This document shows positions 41,075 to 49,955 of a stretch of 64,000 nucleotides of DNA, one piece after another. Each line of letters begins with the position of its first letter. Position 1 is the first letter of the stretch. The translations under genes were made by a program, and so were the position numbers. The notes beneath the pieces were generated by a model that searched no databases, had not been told where the DNA came from, and saw only the letters and a list, made by a program, of their open reading frames with translations. Source of the DNA: CAZUDO01 sp964618895 (GTDB lineage Bacteria > Desulfobacterota > Binatia > DP-6); assembly GCA_964618895.1 (NCBI GenBank), contig CAZUDO010000103.1, positions 72,031 through 136,030 of the forward strand. The letters are read 5' to 3'.

Positions 41075-42463
41075 ATGGTCACCTGGGACGCCGACAACGT
41101 AAGACACCTGCTCAACCGCGCCGGCTTCGGGGCGAGCCAGAAGGATGTCACGAAGTACCTGAACTACGGGCAGGCGCTCGCGGTCGAGAAGCTGGTGACC
41201 GTCTCCCCCAGCTTCGCCAAGGGCCCCGGCGGCGCCGACGACGACAGCGACGACTTCCACAAGCTGCAGGTGTGGTGGGCCAAGCGCATGGCCAAGGCGT
41301 CGTCGCGGCGGCTGCAGGAGAAGATGACGCTGTTCTGGCACGACCACTTCGCCACCGCGTTCAGCGTCACCAAGAACAACCTGCGCATGTCGCTGCAGAA
41401 CCAGACGTTCCGGGCCTACGGCCTCGGCTCGTTCCACACCCTGGTACACCGCATCACCAAAGACGCCGCCATGCTCGATTTCCTGGACGGCGACCGCAAC
41501 CAGGTCGGCAAGCCGAACGAGAACTACGGCCGCGAGGTGATGGAGCTGTTCACGCTCGGCGTGACCGACCTGAGCGGCGCCGACAACTACGCCCAGACCG
41601 ACGTGACCGAGATCGCGCGCTGCCTCACCGGCTTCGTGATCCAGAACGACGTGGGGGTCTTCCAGTTGTCGCGCTTCGACGGCGGCACCAAGACCCTGTT
41701 CGCCGGCACGCCGTATCAGGCCACCGGCAACATCGGTGTCGAGGACAGCGCCGGCGTCCTCCTGCCGCCCGCCCGCAACGTGATCGACATCCTGTTCTCG
41801 CACCAGGACTCCGACACCAAGCGCACGATGCCGCGCTTCCTGGCGAAGAAGCTGTGGGAGTACTTCGCCTACCCGAGCCCGGCCAAGACGCTGCTCGACG
41901 AGCTGACGGTCCCGTTCATCACCAACCCCACCCCGTGGGTGATCAGCGATCTGCTGCGTGCGATCTTCACACACGACGAGTTCTACACCACCGCCGCCAA
42001 GACCTCGTCGGTGAAGAACCCGTGCGAGTACGCCTTTTCCGCCTACCGCGCGCTGCTCGGGAAGACCAACGGCAGCACGCTGCCTGACCTGCTCGAGAAC
42101 ATGGGCATGTCGCTGTTCGATCCCCCGACCGTGAACGGGTGGAACGGCGGCCTGGCGTGGGTGTCGAGCGGGCAGTTCCTGGCCCGCGTCAACTACGCGC
42201 AGACCCTCGCTGCCGGACGGGACAGCATCCTGAAGATCACCCCCACCAAGCTGTTCCCGGTCACCGCCACCACCGCCGCCGAGGTGGTGGACGCCATCCT
42301 CGATCGGCTCGGGCTCACCAACCGCGTGCCCGCGGACGTGGAGCAGGCCCTCGTCGACTACTTCGGCGGCGCCACCAACTTTGTCGATCTGACCGTCATC
42401 GAGCAGAAGGTCCGGGGGGCGGTGTACCTCATGCTGACGCTCCCCGAGTCCAACATCCACTGA
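41075..42463 (+). CDS. DUF1800-family protein
   Basis: The product is 462 residues. The opening DNVRHLLNRAGFGASQKDVT, the core LQEKMTLFWHDHFATAFSVT and NENYGREVMELFTLGV, and the late FLAKKLWEYFAYPSPA and WVSSGQFLARVNYAQ follow the DUF1800 family end to end. The family is nearly always encoded beside a DUF1501 protein and is presumed exported, but no signal is visible at this N-terminus. ATG 41075 has CGGAGG ten bases upstream. It is the first gene of a three-gene operon (14-base gap to DUF1501). Biochemistry is unknown; the conserved His-Asp-His segment could bind metal. Confidence 0.9.
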   Translation: MVTWDADNVRHLLNRAGFGASQKDVTKYLNYGQALAVEKLVTVSPSFAKGPGGADDDSDDFHKLQVWWAKRMAKASSRRLQEKMTLFWHDHFATAFSVTKNNLRMSLQNQTFRAYGLGSFHTLVHRITKDAAMLDFLDGDRNQVGKPNENYGREVMELFTLGVTDLSGADNYAQTDVTEIARCLTGFVIQNDVGVFQLSRFDGGTKTLFAGTPYQATGNIGVEDSAGVLLPPARNVIDILFSHQDSDTKRTMPRFLAKKLWEYFAYPSPAKTLLDELTVPFITNPTPWVISDLLRAIFTHDEFYTTAAKTSSVKNPCEYAFSAYRALLGKTNGSTLPDLLENMGMSLFDPPTVNGWNGGLAWVSSGQFLARVNYAQTLAAGRDSILKITPTKLFPVTATTAAEVVDAILDRLGLTNRVPADVEQALVDYFGGATNFVDLTVIEQKVRGAVYLMLTLPESNIH

Positions 42464-42477
42464 GCGAGGGACAGGCC

Positions 42478-43806
42478 ATGGCAATCACTCGACGCCAGTT
42501 CCTGCAGAGCGGCGCGGTCGCTGCCGCGGCGATCACCTCCCCGCACCCGCTCCTGCGCGCCATGGTGGGCGCCAGCACGGCGCACGCGGCGCCCGCGGAT
42601 GCGGTCCTGGTGCTGATCCAGCTCGAAGGCGGCAACGACGGCCTCAACACGGTCATCCCCATCGACAATGCCGTGTCGGTCTTGCAGCGCACGCTCTACC
42701 AGAGCGCGCGTCCGAACCTCGGCATCCCGGTCGCCAATCTGCTCGCCACCGAGATCGACGCCGATCCGGTCAAGAACAACCGGCTCGCGCTGCATCCCAG
42801 CATGAGCGCCCTGAAGACGCTCTACGACGCCGGCCGGGTCGCAGTCGTCAACGGGGTCGGTTACCCGAGCCAGAGCCTGTCGCACTTCCGCTCGGAGGAC
42901 ATCTGGTTCAGCGGCGACACCGCCGTCGGCTTCACCTCGGGGTGGTTCGGCCGCTACCTCGACTCGGCGTTCACGCCGAGCGACCTGGTGGCCGTCGACG
43001 TGAACGACACCCTGAACCCGATCTTCGTGTGTCAGGACTGCAACGTGCTCGCCATCCGGCGGCTGTCCGACTTCGTCCTGCCCGACGACCCGCTCTATCC
43101 CGACCTGGCCGCCAAGAAGGCCGCCCTCGACGCCATGTACGCCGTCGAGGCCGACCCGCTCGAGACCACCGGCGCGCAGTTGGCCATCGGCACCTCGGGC
43201 GACGTGCTGCTGTCCAAGATCGAGGACTACGCGGCCATCAGCACGAGCTGGTCCTCGAACCTCGACACCATCCCCAATACGTCCTCGCTGTCCCGCCGCT
43301 TGAAGCAGGTGGCGTCGATCATCCGCCACGACTCGCTCAGCCCGCCGGCGCCGACCGGCGCGCGCTTCTTCCACGTGCGCATCGGCGGCTTCGACACCCA
43401 CACCCAGCAGGGGGCGCTCACGGGCTCGCAGCCGAACCTTCTCATCCGGCTGAGCCAGGCCATCAAGGCCTTCTACGACGACATGGTCGCCCTCGGGGTC
43501 GCCAACAAGGTTCTGCTCATGACGTTCTCCGAGTTCGGCCGGCGCGTGGCCGAGAACGGCACCCCCACCACCGCGGGGACGGACCACGGCGCGGCGTCGC
43601 CGCTGTTCGTGGTCGGCGACCAGGTCGTGGGCGGGGTGTACGGTACGCTCCCGGCGCTCAACGACCTCGACAGCGGCAACTTGAAGTTCCACACCGACTT
43701 CCGGCGGGTGTACGCAACCGTCATCGACAAATGGCTGGCGACGCCGGGCGCGCACGTCCCGCTCCTGCCGGGCGCCCCGTACACGACCCTCGGGTTCCTG
43801 GCGTAA
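42478..43806 (+). CDS. DUF1501-family Tat-exported protein
   Basis: The product is 442 residues. A twin-arginine signal (ITRRQFLQSGAVAAAAITS, Arg5-Arg6) directs it to the Tat translocase, whose tatA/tatC genes are at 25.9-26.9 kb. The body follows DUF1501 (sulfatase-like alkaline-phosphatase superfamily): LVLIQLEGGNDGLNTVIP with the metal-site Asp, GVGYPSQSLSHFRSEDIW, VRIGGFDTHTQQGAL and FSEFGRRVAENGTPTTAGTD with GAASP. Metal ligands Asp and His appear intact. It is probably a periplasmic metal-dependent hydrolase acting with the DUF1800 partner. The pair is known from planctomycetes and myxobacteria but uncharacterised. Confidence 0.92.
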   Translation: MAITRRQFLQSGAVAAAAITSPHPLLRAMVGASTAHAAPADAVLVLIQLEGGNDGLNTVIPIDNAVSVLQRTLYQSARPNLGIPVANLLATEIDADPVKNNRLALHPSMSALKTLYDAGRVAVVNGVGYPSQSLSHFRSEDIWFSGDTAVGFTSGWFGRYLDSAFTPSDLVAVDVNDTLNPIFVCQDCNVLAIRRLSDFVLPDDPLYPDLAAKKAALDAMYAVEADPLETTGAQLAIGTSGDVLLSKIEDYAAISTSWSSNLDTIPNTSSLSRRLKQVASIIRHDSLSPPAPTGARFFHVRIGGFDTHTQQGALTGSQPNLLIRLSQAIKAFYDDMVALGVANKVLLMTFSEFGRRVAENGTPTTAGTDHGAASPLFVVGDQVVGGVYGTLPALNDLDSGNLKFHTDFRRVYATVIDKWLATPGAHVPLLPGAPYTTLGFLA

Positions 43807-43818
43807 CCGGGAGGCGTT

Positions 43819-44775
43819 CTGGCACGCCGTCGGCTCTCCGTGCTCGTTGCCCTCGGCGGGCTGCTCGCGCTGGCGACCGGCGCCGCCGCGCTGACGCCCG
43901 GCGGCGGGCCGGTCGTCACCGACTGCCTGGCCGAGTTCGGCGGCACGCCCGCCAACAAGCCGGCCACCAAGCCGCGCGACCTCCGCTGCATCGACAACAC
44001 CGCCTGCGACGAGGACCCGGAGGTGGGCGTGTGCCGGGTGCGGCTCGAGGTGTGCCTCAACGTGCCCGATCCGCTGCTCCCCGGCTGCGCGCCCGCCGCG
44101 CTCGACGACTACCAGATCGAGAACGCGCAGCCGGACACGAATCCGCGCCACGACTTCGACCTGCAGCTCCTGCAGGACCAGGTCACCTTCTTCGCCCTGC
44201 CCCTCGAGCCGACGGACCTGAACGTGTGCAGCGGCGAGGTGTTCCAGAACATCCGGCTACCCATCCGCCTCACGGTCGGTGGCGCGCGCTACCGTAACGG
44301 CCGCAAGGTGGTGCGGGCCACGGTCGATAGCCCGGGCGGGGTGGAGGACGTCGACCGCATGCGCGTCGTGTGCGCGGTCGCCGATGGCACCGACCCGTGC
44401 GACGGCGTCCCGTCCACCTTCGAACAGATCCAGCGCCACATCTTCACGCCCACGTGTGCGCTCCCCACCTGTCACAACGCCGCCCAGGGGCTGCACAACA
44501 TGTCGCTGTCGCCCGGCGACGCCTACGCCAGCCTGGTCGGCGTCGCACCCGCCAATCCCGCCGCGGCCGCGGCGGGCACGCTCCGCGTCGACCCGGGGAA
44601 CGTCGGCAACAGCTTCCTGGTGCAGAAGCTGCGCGCCCAGCTCGGCTTCGCCGAAGGCGAGCGCATGCCGCTCGATCTCGATCCGCTGCGCGAGCTGAAC
44701 ATCCAGCTGGTCGAGCAGTGGATCGCCGCCGGCGCGCCGGCCGCCGGGTTCGTGGCGCCCGTCGGCTGTCACTGA
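43819..44775 (+). CDS. Exported cytochrome c-like protein with a non-canonical CX4CH motif
   Basis: The product is about 318 residues. GGGAGG at 43809-43814 points to CTG 43819 as start; this keeps the basic n-region LARRRLSVLVALGG that the signal peptide needs. GTG 43840 would lose it. The N-terminal half is a Cys-rich beta domain (CIDNTACDEDPEVGVCRVRL). The C-terminal third follows the c-type cytochrome-like domain found with DUF1501/DUF1800 genes (FEQIQRHIFTPTCALPTCHN ... SFLVQKLRAQLGF ... ERMP). Here the haem motif is CALPTCH, with four residues between the cysteines instead of two. It is the last gene of the operon. Confidence 0.72.
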   Translation: MARRRLSVLVALGGLLALATGAAALTPGGGPVVTDCLAEFGGTPANKPATKPRDLRCIDNTACDEDPEVGVCRVRLEVCLNVPDPLLPGCAPAALDDYQIENAQPDTNPRHDFDLQLLQDQVTFFALPLEPTDLNVCSGEVFQNIRLPIRLTVGGARYRNGRKVVRATVDSPGGVEDVDRMRVVCAVADGTDPCDGVPSTFEQIQRHIFTPTCALPTCHNAAQGLHNMSLSPGDAYASLVGVAPANPAAAAAGTLRVDPGNVGNSFLVQKLRAQLGFAEGERMPLDLDPLRELNIQLVEQWIAAGAPAAGFVAPVGCH

Positions 44776-45740
44776 GCGGAGGGCCGGCGCTGCACCGTCA
44801 AGGACGTGGTGTCTGCCCACCCCGCGTCTCGCGAGCGCGACGTGCGACTGAACGTCACTGCGACCGGCCAGCCGGTGGTCGTGTCCATGACCCACTGCCC
44901 CTCCTCCTCGAGCGCCAACCGGGGCACATCGGACCGGCGCGGCTCCGGCCTGCCCATCCGCTTCGCGGCCACCGCCATGGTCTCGAAGGCGCGCTCGCGC
45001 ATGACCTTCTCGTCCAGACGCTGCCGCCAGACGATGCGCGCCTCGTGCGTCGCCCCGTCCACCGCTTCGAAGACGTAGCGCCCGCGCGTCGGGACCGGCG
45101 GCGCGCCCACTTCGAGCGCGACCCGATCGTCGTACTCGACGACTTCGCCGGGGGTGAGCTGCGCGCCGACGAAGCGCAAGAAGAGGCGGGGCAACTGCAG
45201 CGACCACGCCGCCACGGCCTCGGGACGCCCATAGGCCGCCACCGTCGCCATCAGACGCTCGGCGTCTCCCGGCGGCATGCCGCCTGCCAACAGGATGCGG
45301 TGCATGTCGGCGAACACCTGGCGGTACCACGCCGTCACTTCGTCGATGTTCGTGACCGTGGTCCTGCCGACCTTCGGCTCGACCGCGATCACGAGCCGCT
45401 TGCCGTCGAGCGACGTCGACAGCCGCCGCACGAACGTGGCCGTGGGCTCCGGCAGCGCCGGGCCCCCTTCGAGGGTGACGGTCCCGTACGTCCAGTGCAG
45501 CATGTATGCGTCGCCGGCGTGGCTCACGACCTCCACCTCGACGGGCGATGTGCCGCGTCCGCCCGGCACCCGCTCTTTGCCCCGCAGGTCGAAGCGCTCG
45601 CTCACGACCCAGAGCGCCAGCCGATCCCCCACCTGCCACGCCACCGGCAGTTGCAACGGCGGGCGGGGCGGCCCAGCACCGCGGCACCCCCCGAGCACGA
45701 CCCCCAGCAGCAGCCAGATCCATCCTCCCCGTCGCGTCAT
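44769..45740 (-). CDS. Lipoprotein of unknown function
   Basis: The product is 323 residues with a clear lipoprotein signal (TRRGGWIWLLLGVVLGGC, Cys near 19). The mature domain is beta-rich with paired statements of the form LTPGEVVEYDDRVALEVGAP and WVMDTTTGWPVAVTFSRTSR, resembling large periplasmic domains that read out a modified surface (as in DUF6263-like proteins). ATG 45740 has GGGAGGG upstream. Its 3' end overlaps the convergent cytochrome-like gene by seven bases. Function unknown; its position beside the DUF1501 operon is the only hint. Confidence 0.75.
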   Translation of the reverse strand: MTRRGGWIWLLLGVVLGGCRGAGPPRPPLQLPVAWQVGDRLALWVVSERFDLRGKERVPGGRGTSPVEVEVVSHAGDAYMLHWTYGTVTLEGGPALPEPTATFVRRLSTSLDGKRLVIAVEPKVGRTTVTNIDEVTAWYRQVFADMHRILLAGGMPPGDAERLMATVAAYGRPEAVAAWSLQLPRLFLRFVGAQLTPGEVVEYDDRVALEVGAPPVPTRGRYVFEAVDGATHEARIVWRQRLDEKVMRERAFETMAVAAKRMGRPEPRRSDVPRLALEEEGQWVMDTTTGWPVAVTFSRTSRSRDAGWADTTSLTVQRRPSAQ

Positions 45741-45942
45741 CGGCACCCTCCCCAACCACGGCCCTGCTACACCAGCGGCCACCACGACGCGAACGCCCGT
45801 TCGTGGCGCCTGACGGGGACGCCGGCGGCCGCCACACGCTTTGTTTCTATACTAGCCGCTTCTGGTTCTTGACCGCCCGGCCCCGAGCGCACGCGAAGTC
45901 ACCGAGGTGGACGGCCGCCGACGCGGCTGCTAGAGGCACGGC

Positions 45943-46401
45943 ATGCGGACGACTGCACCCTTTCTCGTTGCGGCCCTGGCACTGGCGCTCGCCCCCTCCG
46001 CGCACGCCGGGGGCGACTGGAACGATGCCCAGATCGGCTGGCAGCCCTACCAGCAGGGGCTGGCGGCGGCCAAGAAGGGCAAGAAGCCGGTCTGCCTCGT
46101 CGTCTACACCGAGTGGTGCCAGCACTGCACCAACTACAGTGCGGTCTTCAAGGACCCCAAGGTGGTCGCCGAGGCGAAAAAGTTCGTCATGATCCGCGTC
46201 GACAAGGACAAGAGCCCCGAGGTCAGCAAGAAGTACGCGCCCGACGGCGAGTACATCCCGCGCACGTACTTCCTGTCGTCCGGCGGCGAGCTCGACGCCG
46301 GCCTGCACGCGCCGCGCGATAAGTACCAGTACTTCTACGACGAGAAGGACCCGGCCTCCCTGCTCGGCGGCATGAGCGCGGCGCTGGCGAAGCTCACGTA
46401 G
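45943..46401 (+). CDS. Exported thioredoxin-fold protein
   Basis: The product is 152 residues. A signal peptide (RTTAPFLVAALALALAPSAHA) precedes a thioredoxin_7-type domain with the redox motif WCQHC (58-62) in VCLVVYTEWCQHCTNYSAVF, then VVAEAKKFVMIRVDKDKSPE and the cis-Pro region EYIPRTYFLSSGGE. It should reduce, oxidise or isomerise disulfides in the periplasm, useful given the many Cys-rich secreted proteins here. The start lacks a Shine-Dalgarno site and lies six bases after TAGAGG (45931-45936). Confidence 0.88.
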   Translation: MRTTAPFLVAALALALAPSAHAGGDWNDAQIGWQPYQQGLAAAKKGKKPVCLVVYTEWCQHCTNYSAVFKDPKVVAEAKKFVMIRVDKDKSPEVSKKYAPDGEYIPRTYFLSSGGELDAGLHAPRDKYQYFYDEKDPASLLGGMSAALAKLT

Positions 46402-46411
46402 GCGCGGCGCG

Positions 46412-46486
46412 CTAGAACAGCTCGAAGGCGGGGAACTCCACCCGCTCGGCGATGGTCGCGCGCGCCAGGCGGTTGACCACGTACGC
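46412..46486 (-). pseudogene. Possible C-terminal gene fragment
   Basis: On the minus strand a short frame reads YVVNRLARATIAERVEFPAF and ends at a TAG (46412-46414). It has protein-like composition but no start. It could be the end of a gene truncated when the VapBC locus arrived. Family not recognised. Confidence 0.25.
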
Positions 46487-46586
46487 TATCGACGACCATG
46501 GTGGCTATCAGAGCGACGAGCGTCGCGGTCAGGACGGGCGCGGGAATACGGCGGAACGGCACGGGGAGTCTTCCGAAACGTGCCGT

Positions 46587-46976
46587 CTATGTGGGGCGGT
46601 GACAGGACACGAGCTTCAACCGCTCCATCCGGTCGAAGTCGGCATCGAGCGACCAGATCGATGCGCCATGCTCTACCGCCAAGGCCCCGATCAAGAGGTC
46701 GGCGAAGCCGAACCGCTGGTTGGCATCGCCCGCACGCTCCACCCAGTCTTCCACCAGCTTCCAGGTGTGGTCGCTCGGGAAGAAGACCGGAAGCGCTGAG
46801 AGGGTGCGGCGAAGACGGGGACGGTCCCGCCGCGAGGCGCCCGACAGCAGCTCGACACGAATCGGCGCAGCCAGCGCGACCTGATCGCCGTCGAGGAGGG
46901 CCTCGAGATGTCGGGCCTCGCGACTGGAACGCCGGCGCAGCGCGGCGACCCACACCGACGTGTCCGCGACGATCAC
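46587..46976 (-). CDS. vapC: VapC-type PIN-domain ribonuclease toxin
   Basis: The 129-residue PIN domain cuts RNA (in known VapC proteins, tRNA or rRNA loops). The acidic active-site pattern is complete: Asp5 in MIVADTSVWVAAL, Glu in APIRVELLSGAS, Asp in FGFADLLIGALAVEHGA and Asp in SLDADFDRM. GTG 46976 overlaps the TGA of the upstream antitoxin gene (GTGA), the normal coupling for VapBC. The pair sits between a thioredoxin gene and the RlmD-like gene. Regulation by autorepression through VapB is expected. Confidence 0.92.
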   Translation of the reverse strand: MIVADTSVWVAALRRRSSREARHLEALLDGDQVALAAPIRVELLSGASRRDRPRLRRTLSALPVFFPSDHTWKLVEDWVERAGDANQRFGFADLLIGALAVEHGASIWSLDADFDRMERLKLVSCHRPT

Positions 46977-47179
46977 GATCGCGGTTTCGGCCGCCGTCGC
47001 GAGCGGGGCACGTCGATATCGAGCCGCACGGATCCCATGAGGTCCTTGAGCTCCTCGATCCGTTTGCGGCGCACCATCTCCCGCAGGGACAAGACAACCG
47101 TGTCGGTCTTGGATTTGAAGCCGAGCAGGCGGCGGGCTTCCTCGATCAACGGCTCCGGGATGTCGAGAGTCGTCCGCAT
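46973..47179 (-). CDS. vapB: VapB-type ribbon-helix-helix antitoxin
   Basis: The 68-residue protein's N-terminal RTTLDIPEPLIEEARRLLGF is the VapB/DUF2191 ribbon-helix-helix DNA-binding segment (RTTxxIDxxLxxxA). It is followed by SKTDTVVLSLREMVRRKRIE and a basic tail (SRRRPKPRS) that would wrap the PIN toxin. It neutralises VapC and represses its own promoter. Upstream at 47180-47199 is an A+T-richer palindrome-like stretch (AATGACGCTAATCGTTA) that could be its operator. Confidence 0.9.
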   Translation of the reverse strand: MRTTLDIPEPLIEEARRLLGFKSKTDTVVLSLREMVRRKRIEELKDLMGSVRLDIDVPRSRRRPKPRS

Positions 47180-47250
47180 ACGAATGACGCTAATCGTTAT
47201 GCCTCCATGCGTCAAACCGACTCGTTCTCCGGCATCATACGACGCCCCCC

Positions 47251-48387
47251 TCAGGCACGTTCGAACAGCGCCAGCGTCTCCACGTGGTCGGTGAACGGGA
47301 ACAGGGCGACGGGAACCACCGCCGCGAGGCGCATGCCCCCCGCGTCCATCAGGACCTGCGCTTCGCGCAGGAACGCCTCCAGGCTGCAGCTGATGACGAC
47401 CAGCCGCGGCGGCGGGTGGTGCACGAGCGCTGCGAGCACGTCGGCGTCGAGCCCCTTCCGCGGCGGGTCGACGATCACCACCTCCGCGCCCGCCAGCAGG
47501 TCCAGGTGCGCCGCCGCGGGTCCCGGGTGCACGGACGTCCGGGCACGGAGATCCGCCCCGAGCGCCGCCCGCCCCATCTCGAGCCCGGCGAGCGATCCGG
47601 CCGCCACCTCGTTGAAGGCGACGTGCCCTGCCCGCGCCACCAGCCCGAGGCCGATCGCGCCCACGCCCGCATACAGCTCGGCGACGCGCGCGCCGGCCGG
47701 TACCCACGCCGCCACCTGCGCCACCAGCCGGTCCGCCAGGTCGAGGTTCGTCTGCCCGAATGCCGCCGGCGGATAGTACACGCGCGCGCCGCCGATGATC
47801 TCCTCGACCGCCGCCGCCCCGTGCCAGCGATGCCAGTGCGGGCCCAGGATGCTGTTGGTGCGCGTCGGGTTCCCGTTCCACCACAGGCTGTGCAGCGTCT
47901 CGCCCAGCTCGGCGGCCAGCGCGCGGGCGAGATCGTCGAGCGGCGCCCGGTCGGCGCCGTTGGCCACCACCACCACCTGCGCGTGCTGGGTCGGGCGCTC
48001 CACCACCACCTGCAGGGCGCGGACGGCGCCCCGGTGCGACGCGTCGGCGTACGGCGCCGTCCCCGTGCGCCGCATCGCCACCTTCGCCGCGGCGGCGACG
48101 CGATTCACCAGCGGGTGGTGCACGACGCACGACGGGATGTCGACGATGCGGTGCGAGTCTTCCTGAAAGAGCCCGATCTTCGGCGACTGGGCCCGGCCGC
48201 GCACCATCAGCCGGGCGCGCAGGCGATGCGCCAGCGGCGGCCCCTCGACCACCACCGGCGGCCCGAGCCCGGCGGCCGCGGCCAGCGCCTCGAGCGCCGT
48301 CCGGGCGGCGGCCGGAAGGCCGGGCTTGCCGAAGCGCGGGCAGCCCGGACAGGGCGGGCGATGCGAGCAGTGGAGCGGCGGCGGCAC
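47251..48387 (-). CDS. RlmD/TrmA-family RNA (uracil-5-)-methyltransferase
   Basis: The 378-residue protein has four cysteines spaced C7-X5-C13-X2-C16-X70-C87, which reproduce the Fe-S cluster site of RlmD (RumA). The SAM-binding AELYAGVGAIGLGLV, DPPRKGL and the C-terminal TDHVETLALF complete the family. The catalytic cysteine lies in VVISCSLEAFLREA, where most relatives have SCNPxTLxRD, a visible departure. No TRAM domain precedes the Fe-S site, unlike E. coli RlmD. The target is likely 23S rRNA U1939 or a tRNA uridine. GTG 48387 starts seven bases after the SDR stop, so it is in one operon with it. Confidence 0.85.
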   Translation of the reverse strand: MPPPLHCSHRPPCPGCPRFGKPGLPAAARTALEALAAAAGLGPPVVVEGPPLAHRLRARLMVRGRAQSPKIGLFQEDSHRIVDIPSCVVHHPLVNRVAAAAKVAMRRTGTAPYADASHRGAVRALQVVVERPTQHAQVVVVANGADRAPLDDLARALAAELGETLHSLWWNGNPTRTNSILGPHWHRWHGAAAVEEIIGGARVYYPPAAFGQTNLDLADRLVAQVAAWVPAGARVAELYAGVGAIGLGLVARAGHVAFNEVAAGSLAGLEMGRAALGADLRARTSVHPGPAAAHLDLLAGAEVVIVDPPRKGLDADVLAALVHHPPPRLVVISCSLEAFLREAQVLMDAGGMRLAAVVPVALFPFTDHVETLALFERA

Positions 48388-48393
48388 GGAGCG

Positions 48394-49131
48394 TCAGGAG
48401 AGATGCCGGCCGCCGTCGACGCGGATGGTCTCGCCCGTGACGTAGTCCGACTCGATCAGGAACAGCACCGCCTTGGCGACCTCGTCCGCACCGCCCCAGC
48501 GGCCGAGCGGCGTCGCCGCCGCCACCCGCGCCTGCTCGTCGGCCGTGAACCCCGGCGGGGCGAGGATCGGCCCCGGCGCGACGGCGTTCACCAGGATCGC
48601 GGGTGCCAACTCGAGTGCCAGGCTCTCGGTGAGGGCGTTCAACGCCGCCTTGGCGACGTAGTACGGCGTGTAGCCGCGATAGCGCGGGCGGCCGCTGGCG
48701 GCCAGCCAGTCGCTCACGTGGACGATCCGCCCGGCACCGCGTCGCTGCATGCCGGGCGCCGCGTGGCGCGCGAAGAGGAAGGCGCTGGTGACGTTGGTGT
48801 CGATCGCCGCCGCCCACTCGGCCGCCCCGGTGGTCGCGAGCGGCGTCTCGACGTAGGTGGACGCCATGCTCACCAGGATGTCGAGCCGGCCGAGCACGCG
48901 CTCGGCGTGCGCCACGGCGGCGATCACCTGTACCTCGTCGGTGGCGTCGACACGCACGACCTCTGCCTGCACGCCCGCCGCGCGGGCGGCGGCGGCTGCC
49001 GTTTCGGCCGCGTCGCGCGAGCCGCGGTAGGTGAGCACCAGCGCGCACCCGCGCGCGGCCAGCGCCTGCGCCACCGCCTGGCCGATGCGCGCGCCCCCGG
49101 TGATGAGCGCCACCTTGCCGCGCGGGTCCAT
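48394..49131 (-). CDS. Short-chain dehydrogenase/reductase
   Basis: The 245-residue classical SDR has VALITGGARIGQAVAQALAA (TGxxxxIG), DATDEVQVIAAV, SMAS in place of NNAG (LDILVSMASTYVETPL), HVSDWLAASG with the catalytic Ser, YYVAKAALNALTESLA and TGETIRVDGGRHL at the end. The general layout is that of FabG/pteridine-reductase-like (FolM-like) enzymes. The missing NNAG asparagine is a change from the family norm. It precedes the RlmD-like gene by six bases. Confidence 0.88.
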   Translation of the reverse strand: MDPRGKVALITGGARIGQAVAQALAARGCALVLTYRGSRDAAETAAAAARAAGVQAEVVRVDATDEVQVIAAVAHAERVLGRLDILVSMASTYVETPLATTGAAEWAAAIDTNVTSAFLFARHAAPGMQRRGAGRIVHVSDWLAASGRPRYRGYTPYYVAKAALNALTESLALELAPAILVNAVAPGPILAPPGFTADEQARVAAATPLGRWGGADEVAKAVLFLIESDYVTGETIRVDGGRHLS

Positions 49132-49269
49132 GCCCCTACGTGCCACGCGGCGCCGCGGCACGCCAGCGATAGGCCACCCGGTACGGCCCCACCGCACGCG
49201 CCACCGCGCCGAGCTGCCGCGGGCGCGGCCGCACGTCGCCACAGCGTGGCGTGAACTAGACCAGCCGTC

Positions 49270-49920
49270 TCACGCGCGCGGACGCGGGAGGCGCACTGTG
49301 AAGATCGAGCCCTGGCCCGGGGTGCTGGCGGTCACCAGCGACCCGCCGTGGGCGTCGACGATGGCGCGCGAGATGTAGAGGCCGAGTCCGGTGCCGGGGA
49401 TGTCCTTGTCGCGATGGCAGCGGGTGTACTTCGTCCCGAGGGTGGGCAGGTCGGCCGGGGCGATGCCGTATCCCGTGTCCGTCACCTCCACCACCACTCC
49501 GTCCGGCTCGGGTTCGACCCGCACCGTGATCGTCCCCGGGCCGGGCGTGTACTTGACGGCATTGCTCACTAGGTTGGTCAGCACGCGCCCGATCTGGCGG
49601 GCGTCGCCGCGCACCCGCGTCGGCTCCCCGGCACACGTGAGCGCCACGCCCTTGTCGGCGGCCGCCGGCCGGAAGCGGTCGGCGATCTCGGTCGCCAGCC
49701 AGCACAGGTCGAAGGTCTGGTAGTCGAGCAGCGGCACGCCCCGGTCGATGACGGCCATGGAGAGGTAGTTCGACACCAGGTCGGCGACCACCTCGAGCGA
49801 CTCGACCACCGACGCGACGCGGGCGAGGGTCGCCGCGTCCCCGGTCGCCTGCAGCCGGTCGGCGATCATCTCGGCGTTGCCGATCGCCACCTGCAGCGGA
49901 TTGTTGATGTCGTGGCGCTC
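49270..49920 (-). pseudogene. 5'-truncated sensor histidine kinase
   Basis: The 216 codons encode the C-terminal half of a histidine kinase. The H-box is ERHDINNPLQVAIGNAEM with the phospho-acceptor His at the very edge; then come the N-box NLVSNAVKYTPGPG, G1 DTGYGIAPADLPTLG and G2 GTGLGLYISRAIVDAHGGSL. The sensor domain and start codon are missing: the coding similarity stops at 49920, exactly where the frame of a divergent gene begins. Upstream codons to the ATG at 49953 are simply the antisense of that gene. It therefore looks cut by a rearrangement (or a false assembly join) rather than an intact small kinase. Confidence 0.8.
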
Positions 49921-49955
49921 TCGTCGAAACGCTCTACGAAGTCGCCCAGGCACGG

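Noticed and set aside
49270..49953. Treating the histidine kinase as an intact small kinase starting at ATG 49953
   Set aside because: Residues before the H-box are the antisense of the divergent gene and have no protein-like character; there is also no response regulator nearby.
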